This document shows, in pieces, positions 37,075 to 45,333 of a stretch of DNA of 64,000 nt. A program made the position numbers and the translations under genes. The stretch is from a virus: positions 1 through 64,000 of IMG/VR virus record IMGVR_UViG_3300036791_000892; one strand, 5' to 3'. Every line of letters begins with the position of its first letter. The stretch's first letter is position 1. The notes below the pieces were generated by a model, which was not told the origin of the DNA, did not search any database, and worked only from the letters and a program-made list of their open reading frames with translations.

Positions 37075-37322
37075 GTGAAGTCATAGACATGCTCAACACA
37101 TTCATGGATGAGATCACGAAAGAAATCCATCCTAGTCTGGTGCCCTTTCATAAGGGTCTAAGAATTCTTCGTGATGTCATACAATATCTTGATGGTTCAA
37201 ATCCAGCACCAGGTGGTGGAGTAAGCTGGGTTTTAACCTGGTGGAAAAGCGAGGAAAGCCGTGAAATTAGAGAAGCGTATTTTCGAACACACAAAGTTCC
37301 TGCTCCTCATACCGGAGAATGA
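37071..37322 (+). CDS. Hypothetical protein (83 aa)
   Basis: GTG 37071, 4-bp overlap with the helicase gene. Helical N-half (VIDMLNTFMDEITKEIHPSL), Pro/Gly-rich middle. The next gene begins 62 bp before its end. No family is recognised. Confidence 0.58.
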   Translation: MSEVIDMLNTFMDEITKEIHPSLVPFHKGLRILRDVIQYLDGSNPAPGGGVSWVLTWWKSEESREIREAYFRTHKVPAPHTGE

Positions 37323-37446
37323 GGATGAGAGTAAAATTATCGACGAGATGCTTGGTGATACCGATCTCCCAATAAATGTCATCGGGCAGGTGAGATTGTC
37401 TGATGACTATGCCGAGCACTACATAAGTATTAGGAGGATGGAATGA
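37261..37446 (+). CDS. Small hypothetical protein, GTG start (61 aa)
   Basis: GTG 37261 with a GCGAGGAAA site, inside the previous gene in another frame. Contains KFLLLIPENEDESKIIDEML and a beta end. No family is recognised. Confidence 0.55.
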   Translation: MKLEKRIFEHTKFLLLIPENEDESKIIDEMLGDTDLPINVIGQVRLSDDYAEHYISIRRME

Positions 37447-37664
37447 ATGGTCTAGATGCGCTGTCAGAAAATTATCCGTGGTGGGAGTCCGTTGAACGTA
37501 TTCGTAAAGAGCATAATGGAGTCTTCAGCGTAGACCTGTTTCTCGGGCACGATGGTCATAACGTGTGCAGGTTCCGTGACTATACTCACATAATTGCCGA
37601 GGGACAATCCGGCCGCGGGATGCAGCAGGCGGTTGACCGTTGCATAGACGAATGGAGGAAATAA
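37443..37664 (+). CDS. Hypothetical protein (73 aa)
   Basis: ATGA overlap with the previous gene, with AGGAGG upstream. Alpha/beta with an HNVCRFRDYTHIIAEG strand and a helical end. No family is recognised. Confidence 0.62.
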   Translation: MNGLDALSENYPWWESVERIRKEHNGVFSVDLFLGHDGHNVCRFRDYTHIIAEGQSGRGMQQAVDRCIDEWRK

Positions 37665-37666
37665 AA

Positions 37667-38377
37667 ATGCAAAGATTTTCAAGAACCGCAGTAATGGATA
37701 AAGAAGGAAAATTCTTACTCATTCACACCACAGCACATGGACGAAACCGCTGGGAGTTTCCCGGAGGTAAATCTCTTAAAGGGGAGAGTACAGAGGAAAC
37801 AGCTTACCGAGAATTACAAGAGGAGACTGGACTCATTTCACAGATACTCATACCAGTATTTAGAACCGATACCATCTTGCTGGATGATGACTATTGGGTT
37901 GGAAGCTTTTTTTATACCAATAGCTATGACGGGACCCCACAGGTTATGGAACCTAATAAAGCAGATAAAGTTGACTGGTTTACAGTTGAACAGATGAAGC
38001 TTCTTCCAACGATTCCTCTTCTCAGTCTCGAAGTTGCCAGACTCCTAATGCGACCCAAGATCGTTTGTCTCTGTGGGTCCACTAAATTCCATGATGAGTT
38101 TGTTTTAGCAAACTATCAGGAAACCATGAAAGGACACATTGTTCTTTCTGTGGGTTTCTTCATGCATACTCCGCAAACTGTACACGGACAAACTCTGGGC
38201 TGTACTCCAGGGCAGAAGATCAAACTTGACCAACTACATAAAAAGAAGATTGAGATGGCCGATGAAATACTCGTTCTCGACATCGGCGGATACATCGGTG
38301 ATTCAACTCGCAGCGAAATCGAACACGCTGAGAAATTAGGTAAACACATCCGCTACATTTCAAAAGAAGGGTGGTAA
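37667..38377 (+). CDS. Nudix hydrolase fused to a DUF4406-like domain
   Basis: 236 residues from ATG 37667 (GGAGGAAA site; 9 further codons upstream are open). N-half: a complete Nudix box, GGKSLKGESTEETAYRELQE followed by ETGL, so a likely nucleoside-diphosphate-linked pyrophosphohydrolase. C-half (from about 138): KIVCLCGSTKFHDEF, HIVLSVGFF, LHKKKIEMADEILVLDIGGY and STRSEIEHAEKLGK, the DUF4406 / deoxyribosyltransferase-like Rossmann fold. The pair may clean or remodel the nucleotide pool. Confidence 0.82.
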   Translation: MQRFSRTAVMDKEGKFLLIHTTAHGRNRWEFPGGKSLKGESTEETAYRELQEETGLISQILIPVFRTDTILLDDDYWVGSFFYTNSYDGTPQVMEPNKADKVDWFTVEQMKLLPTIPLLSLEVARLLMRPKIVCLCGSTKFHDEFVLANYQETMKGHIVLSVGFFMHTPQTVHGQTLGCTPGQKIKLDQLHKKKIEMADEILVLDIGGYIGDSTRSEIEHAEKLGKHIRYISKEGW

Positions 38378-38381
38378 CTAC

Positions 38382-38744
38382 ATGATTACTATGACAGAGC
38401 GTGAGGAGCTGTTTCAGCTCTTACAAAAGATCATGACTGAAAACCGTGAAGAACTTTTTGACTTTCTTCATAAAAAGATGTTTGAAGTTCAAGCTAAGAA
38501 AGGTCGAGATTATGGAGAAGAACAAGACGGACTGGGAAATCTTCGTCGTCGAGGTATCGCTGGAATCCTTAATCGCATGGAGGATAAGATATATCGCATC
38601 CGAAATCTCACCTCCTCTGATCGTCAGCCACTAGTAGAGGATGAGTCGGTTGAAGATACCTGTATTGATACCGCTAACTATTCTCTTCTGATTGTTATTC
38701 TCTATTGGGACTTAACCGGACATAACCCTTTGAAAGGAGGGTAG
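38382..38744 (+). CDS. DUF1599 / nucleotide-modification-associated protein
   Basis: A 120-residue protein with GRDYGEEQDGLGNLRRRG ... GILNRMEDKIYRIRNL ... VEDESVEDTCIDTANYSLL, the pattern of DUF1599 (PF07659, 'nucleotide modification associated domain 1'). Found in phages with unusual bases or salvage genes. ATG 38382 with a GGGTGG site. Its end carries AAAGGAGGG, placed as a ribosome site for the following gene. Confidence 0.75.
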   Translation: MITMTEREELFQLLQKIMTENREELFDFLHKKMFEVQAKKGRDYGEEQDGLGNLRRRGIAGILNRMEDKIYRIRNLTSSDRQPLVEDESVEDTCIDTANYSLLIVILYWDLTGHNPLKGG

Positions 38745-38790
38745 CTATATCAACGTAACCGACTTCAATATCGAAATTCCAAAAGGTGAT

Positions 38791-39429
38791 TTGTTGGAAG
38801 TCATCTTCAATTATCAGACCGGGCTCATGGACAAATATCATGTACTCGAACAGCAAAATCTTGGGAGAGTTTTGCCTGATCCCCACAAGATAGACCTCGA
38901 TGCTCAAGAGGATCAGTTGCGCCTGAAAGAGTTTTCATGGCGAGTTACCGAAGAACTGGCTGAGGCAACAGAATGTGTTCAGTGTGGTGGCAAGCTGGAC
39001 GAGCTACACTTTCTTGAAGAAATGATTGATGCCTTACACTTCTCTGTTGAACTCTTTATGATGTCAGGTCTTACGGTTAATGACCTCACAACAGAACCAA
39101 ACAGGCTGACATTCTTGTATGAACTCTGGGAAGATTCACGGGTATTCCCTACCGCTTCCGGAAACAGCCGGTCATTCTACAACACTATCCATATCAAGAC
39201 ATGGGAGACAGTTGAGATTCTTGGTACGGCTATGAACTGCTTGAAAAACAAACCATGGAAAACAACTCATATGGTGACTGACAAAGCGGCGTTCAGACAC
39301 CTCATGACCAGATTCATGCACAGCCTTTTACGGCTGATGTGGGTATCCGGGTTCAATCCAAAAACCTTAACCCAGCTTTACCTGAACAAAAATGCGGTCA
39401 ATAATTTCCGCTTAAGATCGGCATACTAA
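38791..39429 (+). CDS. dUTPase-like all-alpha NTP pyrophosphohydrolase
   Basis: A 212-residue frame from TTG 38791 (TTG 38794 also possible). It shows the MazG/dimeric dUTPase-type metal motif: FSWRVTEELAEATEC followed by HFLEEMIDALHFSVELFM (about 50-90), so it likely degrades dUTP or related nucleotides. The same frame is open back to 38746, reading FNIEIPKGDLLEVIF, and a strong AAAGGAGGG lies at 38735-38741. The true start may therefore be upstream at a non-standard codon. Confidence 0.72.
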   Translation: MLEVIFNYQTGLMDKYHVLEQQNLGRVLPDPHKIDLDAQEDQLRLKEFSWRVTEELAEATECVQCGGKLDELHFLEEMIDALHFSVELFMMSGLTVNDLTTEPNRLTFLYELWEDSRVFPTASGNSRSFYNTIHIKTWETVEILGTAMNCLKNKPWKTTHMVTDKAAFRHLMTRFMHSLLRLMWVSGFNPKTLTQLYLNKNAVNNFRLRSAY

Positions 39430-39443
39430 TGCCAAAATTCCCC

Positions 39444-39472
39444 CTGACAAGGAGATCTTTTTTTGCTAGAAT
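39444..39472 (+). promoter_or_regulatory. Leaderless promoter
   Basis: CCCCCTGACA with CTGACA at 39444-39449, 17 bp, TAGAAT (39467-39472), 6 nt, ATG 39479. Confidence 0.72.
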
Positions 39473-39478
39473 AGACAT

Positions 39479-39697
39479 ATGATGAGAAAACGTGCCAGGA
39501 TTATCGAGGATCGTCTCCTCCCAAGTACCAAGATCGTTTTAGAAGAGGGAGATATAGTCTGGTTAGAGATTGGTATGAATCTAGTCTATGTCTATGACAA
39601 TGATGGAAGTAATTCAACTACTCAAGGATTGCTCTATACATTCCAGAGTAAACATGAGGCCAACAAACACGTAAGAGTATTGAAGGAGAAGAAATGA
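39479..39697 (+). CDS. Small hypothetical protein (72 aa)
   Basis: ATG 39479 (a second ATG follows at once). A basic N-terminus, then beta-rich (IVLEEGDIVWLEIGMNLVYVY). Coupled to the next gene by ATGA. No family is recognised. Confidence 0.68.
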   Translation: MMRKRARIIEDRLLPSTKIVLEEGDIVWLEIGMNLVYVYDNDGSNSTTQGLLYTFQSKHEANKHVRVLKEKK

Positions 39698-40509
39698 TTC
39701 GAAGGAATTTTCCAGATCTGTTCACTGGATGGAGAGGAATCGTCGATGAGCTTGCCTATAACTGGCCTCACGATGATTACGATGTTCCTCTCAAATGGGG
39801 AGTATGCATGTCTTATCCTGAATGTGTAGAAGTAACCTTTGATGATGCTCTTCTCGACAGGGGATCCACAATGAAAGACAAGTTGCATCTCGATATGTCG
39901 AGCTACACTAAAAGCCGATGGACTCGATTCATGCGCCGTTATTTCCGTACCGACTTCGGAGAGTGGATCGATGAATCGATGGAAAAATTGCAGAGGTACC
40001 CCCGAAGACCATTCGTTGCCAGCTACTCAATATCTTACAACATCTATGATACCAACGGGCGCATCGGCCACAACTACGGAGGATGTTTGGCTTCACTTCA
40101 AATTCGTATCTGCCCAAAACCCATGGTGATGCTTTTTTCCAGAGCTTGCCAGGTTGACAAAATCGGATTTCTGGACTTTGCTCTGATGCATCTTGTGGCC
40201 AAACGTATGGGAGTCAAGCCAGTATCAGCACAGTGGGTGGTATCACTACCATTCATCTCTGCTATAAGTCAAACCTATTATACACTTCGCTTCGGGCTCG
40301 GTCTCAAAACTCATGTGATGCGTAATCGTGTGATTGAAAACCTGAGATTAGAGAGCTCAACTTACGGTCCACTAGAACGTACAATTAAAAGATTAGGTCA
40401 ATGGAAGAATGACCAGTTTGTTCCCGGCAGTAAAGCAGTAAAAGATTTGAGTCTTGAGTTCGAGATGCCGAAAGTAAAAAAGAAAAAGATCCTTGACAAC
40501 TTGGAATAG
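39694..40509 (+). CDS. Thymidylate-synthase-fold protein (271 aa)
   Basis: ATGA overlap. The middle, HNYGGCLASLQIRICPKPMVMLFSRACQVDKIGFLDFALMHLVAKRMG (spanning about 130-180), has the Cys, Arg and Asp spacing of the thymidylate synthase / hydroxymethylase fold. The C-terminus is very Lys-rich. Whether it makes dTMP, a hydroxymethyl base or is inactive cannot be told. A second TS-like gene follows at 40550. Confidence 0.55.
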   Translation: MIRRNFPDLFTGWRGIVDELAYNWPHDDYDVPLKWGVCMSYPECVEVTFDDALLDRGSTMKDKLHLDMSSYTKSRWTRFMRRYFRTDFGEWIDESMEKLQRYPRRPFVASYSISYNIYDTNGRIGHNYGGCLASLQIRICPKPMVMLFSRACQVDKIGFLDFALMHLVAKRMGVKPVSAQWVVSLPFISAISQTYYTLRFGLGLKTHVMRNRVIENLRLESSTYGPLERTIKRLGQWKNDQFVPGSKAVKDLSLEFEMPKVKKKKILDNLE

Positions 40510-40520
40510 TCGCGTATAAA
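40493..40520 (+). promoter_or_regulatory. Promoter between the two TS-like genes
   Basis: ATCCTTGACA with TTGACA at 40493-40498, 16 bp, TATAAA (40515-40520). It overlaps the end of the upstream gene. A CGGAGG site precedes GTG 40550. Confidence 0.55.
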
Positions 40521-40549
40521 ATCAAATCCTTGACAAACGGAGGTTATAG

Positions 40550-41227
40550 GTGCGTTTTTATAAGAACTTTGCTGAGGCTCTTAATGAGCTTAAAAGAGAA
40601 CTGAAAGAAATGGGTTGCAACATCCACACTAAAAGCGTTCAGAATATTGATATCACTAACAATCCTGATTACGACTCGAAAGAGATTACTAACTACATCT
40701 ACACTGTCCTCGAACCTAACTGTGACGAGATCCCATTAAACAATCAAGAGTGGTGTAATGCTGAGTTCTCCGAACGTGTGGGAGGAAAGCCCGTGAATCC
40801 TGGCAGGGCATGGAAATTACGTGAGAAGTATTGGAAACAATTCATTACTCCTGATGGAATTTTTGACTATGCCTACCCACAAAGATTGTGGATGACTTTA
40901 CCACATGCTGTTAGTCTGCTTAAAAAAGACTCAATGAGCCGTCGAGTATACATCCCAATCTTTAATCCTGATTTGGATGATGTATCCAATCTCACCACTC
41001 GCATACCGTGTTCTCTTGGATACTGGTTCGTTTATCGACAAAACAAACTCAGCGTAACTTACCTTCAGAGATCTTCAGATTTCTCAGAACACTTTAACAA
41101 CGACATCTGGCTTGCCAATAAACTTAAAGATCATGTAGCCAAGGAAGCAGGACTTGAACCAGGTCCATTTATTCACTGGCTCGGGAGCTTGCATATCTTC
41201 TCGAAAGATGTAGCTGGCGTGTTCTAA
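40550..41227 (+). CDS. Thymidylate-synthase-like protein (225 aa)
   Basis: GTG 40550 after CGGAGG. Residues about 125-215 follow the TS pattern: RRVYIPIFNPD, RIPCSLGYWFVYRQNKLSVTYLQRSSDF (active-site-like Cys, then the RSSD dUMP-binding motif), a long helix, and HWLGSLHIF near the end. Together with dCMP deaminase and dUTPase it would feed deoxypyrimidine synthesis. Confidence 0.68.
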   Translation: MRFYKNFAEALNELKRELKEMGCNIHTKSVQNIDITNNPDYDSKEITNYIYTVLEPNCDEIPLNNQEWCNAEFSERVGGKPVNPGRAWKLREKYWKQFITPDGIFDYAYPQRLWMTLPHAVSLLKKDSMSRRVYIPIFNPDLDDVSNLTTRIPCSLGYWFVYRQNKLSVTYLQRSSDFSEHFNNDIWLANKLKDHVAKEAGLEPGPFIHWLGSLHIFSKDVAGVF

Positions 41228-41243
41228 AAAACTGGAGGGTTCT

Positions 41244-41549
41244 ATGAGAAGGCTGCTCGCAGTTCCACCATTCAATATCAAGGTACTTGTCGATCGTATG
41301 CATAACGGAGCCGACCTCAGCGAGAACCTCGTCAATTGGATGGCAGAGCAAGGTCTGCTGACTATCCAAGGTGGGCCTATTGGCCCCAACTCGCTGATTA
41401 ACAGGTCCATCCTGAACTTCACGGTCAATTGGGTCGCAGCATGGGACGATGCAGAACTCCCGTCACGAATCAGCGAGACATACACGGCGACGGGGACAAC
41501 TCTTTTTAAGGCCCTTGAGTCCGTACTTGAGATGGCAGGTGTTTTATGA
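41244..41549 (+). CDS. Hypothetical protein (101 aa)
   Basis: ATG 41244 with CTGGAGG. Mixed alpha/beta with LLAVPPFNIKVLVDRMHNGAD; sits between nucleotide-metabolism genes. 4-bp overlap with the next gene. No family is recognised. Confidence 0.63.
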   Translation: MRRLLAVPPFNIKVLVDRMHNGADLSENLVNWMAEQGLLTIQGGPIGPNSLINRSILNFTVNWVAAWDDAELPSRISETYTATGTTLFKALESVLEMAGVL

Positions 41550-42058
41550 CAGATCGAATAAGTCGTGAAGAATTCTTGATCGAAATGACTAAACTCATCT
41601 CACGTAGAGGAACCTGCCTACGAGCTCAAGTAGGATGTGTCCTTGCAATCGATGGGCGTCCGATAGCAAGTGGTTACAACGGATCAGAACCGGGAGAACC
41701 TCATTGCATCGATGCAGGATGCCTGATGGAAGAAGGGCATTGTGTTAGAACAATTCATGCTGAGGCGAATGCCATAGCGTGGAGTGCTCGTAAAGGTATC
41801 GCTATCGAAGGCGCAACTTTATACACCTACGGTTGGGAGTCTGGTATCTGTCACAGATGCCGGAAGCTTGCCTTGTCCGCCGGGATTGTCAAGATTGTGG
41901 AGATCCCTATGGAGACTGCGGAAGATGCCTCTTTTTTTAAAGGTGAAACGATTAACTTTGATGACAAGACCGCCGGAGAACCTCAAAGAGTTCATGAATG
42001 TGGGGATCCGAATTGCATAGTTCCTCATCCAGCACCTCATAAAAAGAGGCCAGCTTGA
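41546..42058 (+). CDS. dCMP deaminase family protein
   Basis: A 170-residue zinc-dependent cytidine/deoxycytidylate deaminase: HAEANAIAW (zinc His and catalytic Glu, about 71-79) and the second zinc motif in ICHRCRKLALSAGI (about 100-113), GICHRC replacing the usual PCxxC. It should convert dCMP to dUMP for TS. A C-terminal His/Cys-rich tail (HECGDPNCIVPHP) may hold a second metal. Its end overlaps the polymerase start. Confidence 0.82.
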   Translation: MTDRISREEFLIEMTKLISRRGTCLRAQVGCVLAIDGRPIASGYNGSEPGEPHCIDAGCLMEEGHCVRTIHAEANAIAWSARKGIAIEGATLYTYGWESGICHRCRKLALSAGIVKIVEIPMETAEDASFFKGETINFDDKTAGEPQRVHECGDPNCIVPHPAPHKKRPA

Positions 42059-44592
42059 ACCATCACCCACAGTCACTGAAACTCTGGGACAGACTCCGTA
42101 ATCCTGAGTGTACTAATTGTGAACTCTCTCAGGGAGCACATACCGTCTGCTGTCTAGGAGATGGGCCAGTACCGTGTGATGGCATGGTCATTGGTGAAGC
42201 CCCAGGTTCCGGTGAGGATCAAACTGGAATACCATTCTCTGGCAGGTCTGGTCTCCTTCTTAGAAGAACTCTGAAAGAAATAGGAGTTGACCCGAGGACA
42301 GTATTCATTACGAACACCGTGGCCTGCCGTCCTCCGATGAATCGAACACCATCACGAACAGAAGCCAAGACATGCTCATCACTCTTTCTCATCCCACAGA
42401 TTGACCTGGTTAAGCCTAAAGTCATCCTGCTACTAGGTAATACGGCTGTTCAATTCGTAACGGGACGGAAGGCCGCTGTGACTAAGCTAGAGGGCAGTAC
42501 GATAACCTATAATGGCATAACTTGTGTGCCATGTCGCCACCCATCGGCTGTATGCCGAGTTGAGGACATTGATAGAGGAGCCTACAACAGAGCTCTTGCT
42601 GAATTCAAATTAAACCTGATACTGTTTCGTAGATTGCTCGATCCCAAGAGTGTGGACAAGATCAAGTTCTCGAAAGAACCCATTGAACTGGATAAGAATA
42701 TTCCCTATACCTATACGGACATTGAAACTAATGGATTGGATCCTTTCAAACCGGATGCAAAAATATGGTGCTTTGGTTTTGCTCAGTCCTCGGACAACGT
42801 ATGCTCAATCAAGAATGAACCAGACGATCTTTTCAACGATGAGGTAACTCGCTATGTCAAGTTCACCCTCAAGCACTATTCAATTATGGTTCAACGTGCA
42901 GGTTTTGAAGGTACATGGTATCGCCGTCACTTTGGTATTACTCCTCGAATCTACCATGATACCAAAGTCTCCGCTTATCTGATTGATGAGAACGAACAAA
43001 CAGGTCTCAAGTATCAAGCCGTGAAATGCCTTAATGTGGAGCCATGGGAGGAAGGACAGAACTTTCGGGACCCAGACTTCAATACCCTGATGCCATATAA
43101 CGCAAGAGATCTCAAGTACAGCTTACGACTCTATCATGAACGTGACCTGCCATTCTTCAAGAAAAACCCCAAGATAGCCAAGCTCATGCGTTATATCATC
43201 TTACCCAGTTCTGAAGTACTGATAGAGATGGTGTGTAATGGTTTCCATATTGATGAGATTCTGGCAAAACGACGGCTTGAAATCTGTGAGCAAAATAAAC
43301 GAAAACTCAATGACAAAATTAATTCCATCGCAAGTGCTGTCACCGGGGAAGAGGAAGATGTCAATCCGGGATCACCGAAGCAAATGGCAAAATTACTGTA
43401 CGAAGATCTGGGATTGATTTGCCAAATCTATACGGATAAAGGAAAGAAGTCTACCGGAGAAGCAGCTCGAATCCGCCTTAAAGGTCAACACAAGATCATA
43501 GGTATATTGGATGAATGGCATAAGTGGGAAAAATATGAATCCACGTACTTTACTCCGTGGATAAAGAGAGGACCAATTCTACATGCTAATTATGACAACA
43601 CCGGTACCGACACGGGCCGACTTAGTTCTTCAATGGTTAAAGACAAACGTGGTCAGAAAAAACTTGGAGCAGTTATACATCAGTGTCCAAGAGATCCTTT
43701 TGTGCGGACTATTATTTCTCCTCGCGGGTATTTACCTAGCCCTTTTCTGGATGCTTGTCCGCCCGGAATAAAAGCTCATCCAGAAGATTGGTGTCTTGTA
43801 GCGAGTGATTTATCTCAGATCGAATTAAGGTTGGTCGCTCACTGTGCTCAAGAACCAACTATGATTAAGATTTTCAATGACCCCACAGGAGATATTCACA
43901 TAGCTACAGCTAGAACGCTTCAACCAGAAGGTGAGATAGAAAAAGAGACACGTAAGAAGGCGAAGGCAGTTAACTTCGGATTTGTCTATGGTATGTGGTG
44001 GCGCAAGTTCATTGCCTATGCTCTGGAAAAATTTAATCTGCGACTATCAGAAAATAATGGTAAGGAGTATCGTAGAAAATTCTTTGAGAAATATTCTGGT
44101 CTCTTGCCTTGGCATCGCCGAGTAGAGGCTTTTGTGGGTCATAACGGTTATATCGATTCCCCGATAGGAAGAAGGCGTCATCTACCGGAAGCCAAGATAA
44201 CCGATGATACGGACTTTGAGAATGACTGGGTTCGTAAGGAAAAGATTAGACAGGCAATCAACAGCCCAATTCAGGGCATGGCTTCTGACCTCATGATGCT
44301 CATCCTTGCACTCATATGCAGTTATTCGCTAGACTGGAAATTTAAGATCGACAGGCAGAAAGCATTCCCGATGGGGACCGCCCATGATTCCGGCCTGTTT
44401 GAATGCCATAAGTCATATGCCCAGGAATTGAAGGAAGGTATCCTGTGGACAATCAAGAATCTGCCTCTTGTAAGATTTTTCGGTGTTGAGATGCTAGTTC
44501 CTATACTCATTGATGTCAGCATCTTTGATAATCACTGGGAGTTCGACGGGACTCCAGAAGAACTTAAAAAATTAACAGCGAAGGTAGACTAG
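42055..44592 (+). CDS. Uracil-DNA glycosylase (family 4-like) fused to DNA polymerase I
   Basis: An 845-residue protein, TTG start at 42055, 4-bp overlap upstream. Residues 1-185: UDG-like with Cys19, Cys22, Cys91 and Cys107 as in FeS family-4 enzymes, GEAPGSGEDQTGIPFSG (47-63), CRPPMNR and HPSAV. About 215-390: 3'-5' exonuclease (YTDIETNGLDPF). About 480-845: family A polymerase with motif A VASDLSQIELR (about 581-591), O-helix AKAVNFGFVYG (Phe at the dNTP-selecting position), and motif C AHDSG, where the usual Glu after HD is Ser. The main replicative polymerase, with a built-in uracil sensor. Confidence 0.88.
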   Translation: MNHHPQSLKLWDRLRNPECTNCELSQGAHTVCCLGDGPVPCDGMVIGEAPGSGEDQTGIPFSGRSGLLLRRTLKEIGVDPRTVFITNTVACRPPMNRTPSRTEAKTCSSLFLIPQIDLVKPKVILLLGNTAVQFVTGRKAAVTKLEGSTITYNGITCVPCRHPSAVCRVEDIDRGAYNRALAEFKLNLILFRRLLDPKSVDKIKFSKEPIELDKNIPYTYTDIETNGLDPFKPDAKIWCFGFAQSSDNVCSIKNEPDDLFNDEVTRYVKFTLKHYSIMVQRAGFEGTWYRRHFGITPRIYHDTKVSAYLIDENEQTGLKYQAVKCLNVEPWEEGQNFRDPDFNTLMPYNARDLKYSLRLYHERDLPFFKKNPKIAKLMRYIILPSSEVLIEMVCNGFHIDEILAKRRLEICEQNKRKLNDKINSIASAVTGEEEDVNPGSPKQMAKLLYEDLGLICQIYTDKGKKSTGEAARIRLKGQHKIIGILDEWHKWEKYESTYFTPWIKRGPILHANYDNTGTDTGRLSSSMVKDKRGQKKLGAVIHQCPRDPFVRTIISPRGYLPSPFLDACPPGIKAHPEDWCLVASDLSQIELRLVAHCAQEPTMIKIFNDPTGDIHIATARTLQPEGEIEKETRKKAKAVNFGFVYGMWWRKFIAYALEKFNLRLSENNGKEYRRKFFEKYSGLLPWHRRVEAFVGHNGYIDSPIGRRRHLPEAKITDDTDFENDWVRKEKIRQAINSPIQGMASDLMMLILALICSYSLDWKFKIDRQKAFPMGTAHDSGLFECHKSYAQELKEGILWTIKNLPLVRFFGVEMLVPILIDVSIFDNHWEFDGTPEELKKLTAKVD

Positions 44593-44593
44593 A

Positions 44594-44740
44594 ATGATAC
44601 ACTGGCTAAATCACATATGGAATGACCCGCTCAGTATGAAAGAACAAATTAAAGTAGGTCTTATCTTCGCAGGTATAATCATCTTAGTCGGCTGGTTCAT
44701 TGAGGTAATTTACCTCAGAGCAAAAGGAAGGGATCTATGA
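44594..44740 (+). CDS. Tiny membrane protein (48 aa)
   Basis: ATG 44594, 1 nt after the polymerase stop codon. One transmembrane helix (VGLIFAGIIILVGWFIEVIYL) and a basic tail. Unknown role; its stop codon overlaps the next ATG. Confidence 0.6.
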   Translation: MIHWLNHIWNDPLSMKEQIKVGLIFAGIIILVGWFIEVIYLRAKGRDL

Positions 44741-45333
44741 ATGGCAACACAAACCCATGGGGTAGATATACCATGAATGCTAGTGGAACTCCAAACATCT
44801 TACAAACACTCACAGATATAGGTTATAATTATCGAGAACATCGTATAGACAGAGGAGATGAGGATCTTGAGAAATTCTTACGAGACAACAGAGATCCGGC
44901 AGCTCTACAGGTTAGACATACAGCAATGTACTTCTTTTGGAACAATCGGAGAAGAAATCCTGCTGGTTTTTTTAACACTAAGATATGCAAAGCAGCGTAT
45001 TATTCTGCGGAGATAGATCAAATAAAGATCATGAAAGACCTTGAAAACTCATTTTTCATCATCTCAGACGTCAGAGAAAAAATCCTTGTGTGTTTAAAGG
45101 TTTCATCCCTCTGGCCTATTACTAAGATCACATTGCCACTTATAGGACAGAGGAGAACGGAGTGGATAGAGAGGGAGAAAAGAAAAATTAGAGATTATGA
45201 TCCAAATTACCGGAATATACCGATTGAAGTTGAGATGTCAACTCCGAACGGATCTGGAGCCCCGCATTTACGAGTGGAGAAAAATAGCCATCTAGTGTTA
45301 CGATTTGATGAGGTGTTTTCATATGAAAGTTAG
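44737..45333 (+). CDS. Hypothetical protein (198 aa)
   Basis: ATG 44737 with AAAAGGAAGG. Basic and polar, helical with an Arg-rich middle; no domain recognised. Lies between polymerase and nuclease genes, so a replication accessory role is possible. Overlaps the next start by 11 bp. Confidence 0.62.
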   Translation: MNGNTNPWGRYTMNASGTPNILQTLTDIGYNYREHRIDRGDEDLEKFLRDNRDPAALQVRHTAMYFFWNNRRRNPAGFFNTKICKAAYYSAEIDQIKIMKDLENSFFIISDVREKILVCLKVSSLWPITKITLPLIGQRRTEWIEREKRKIRDYDPNYRNIPIEVEMSTPNGSGAPHLRVEKNSHLVLRFDEVFSYES

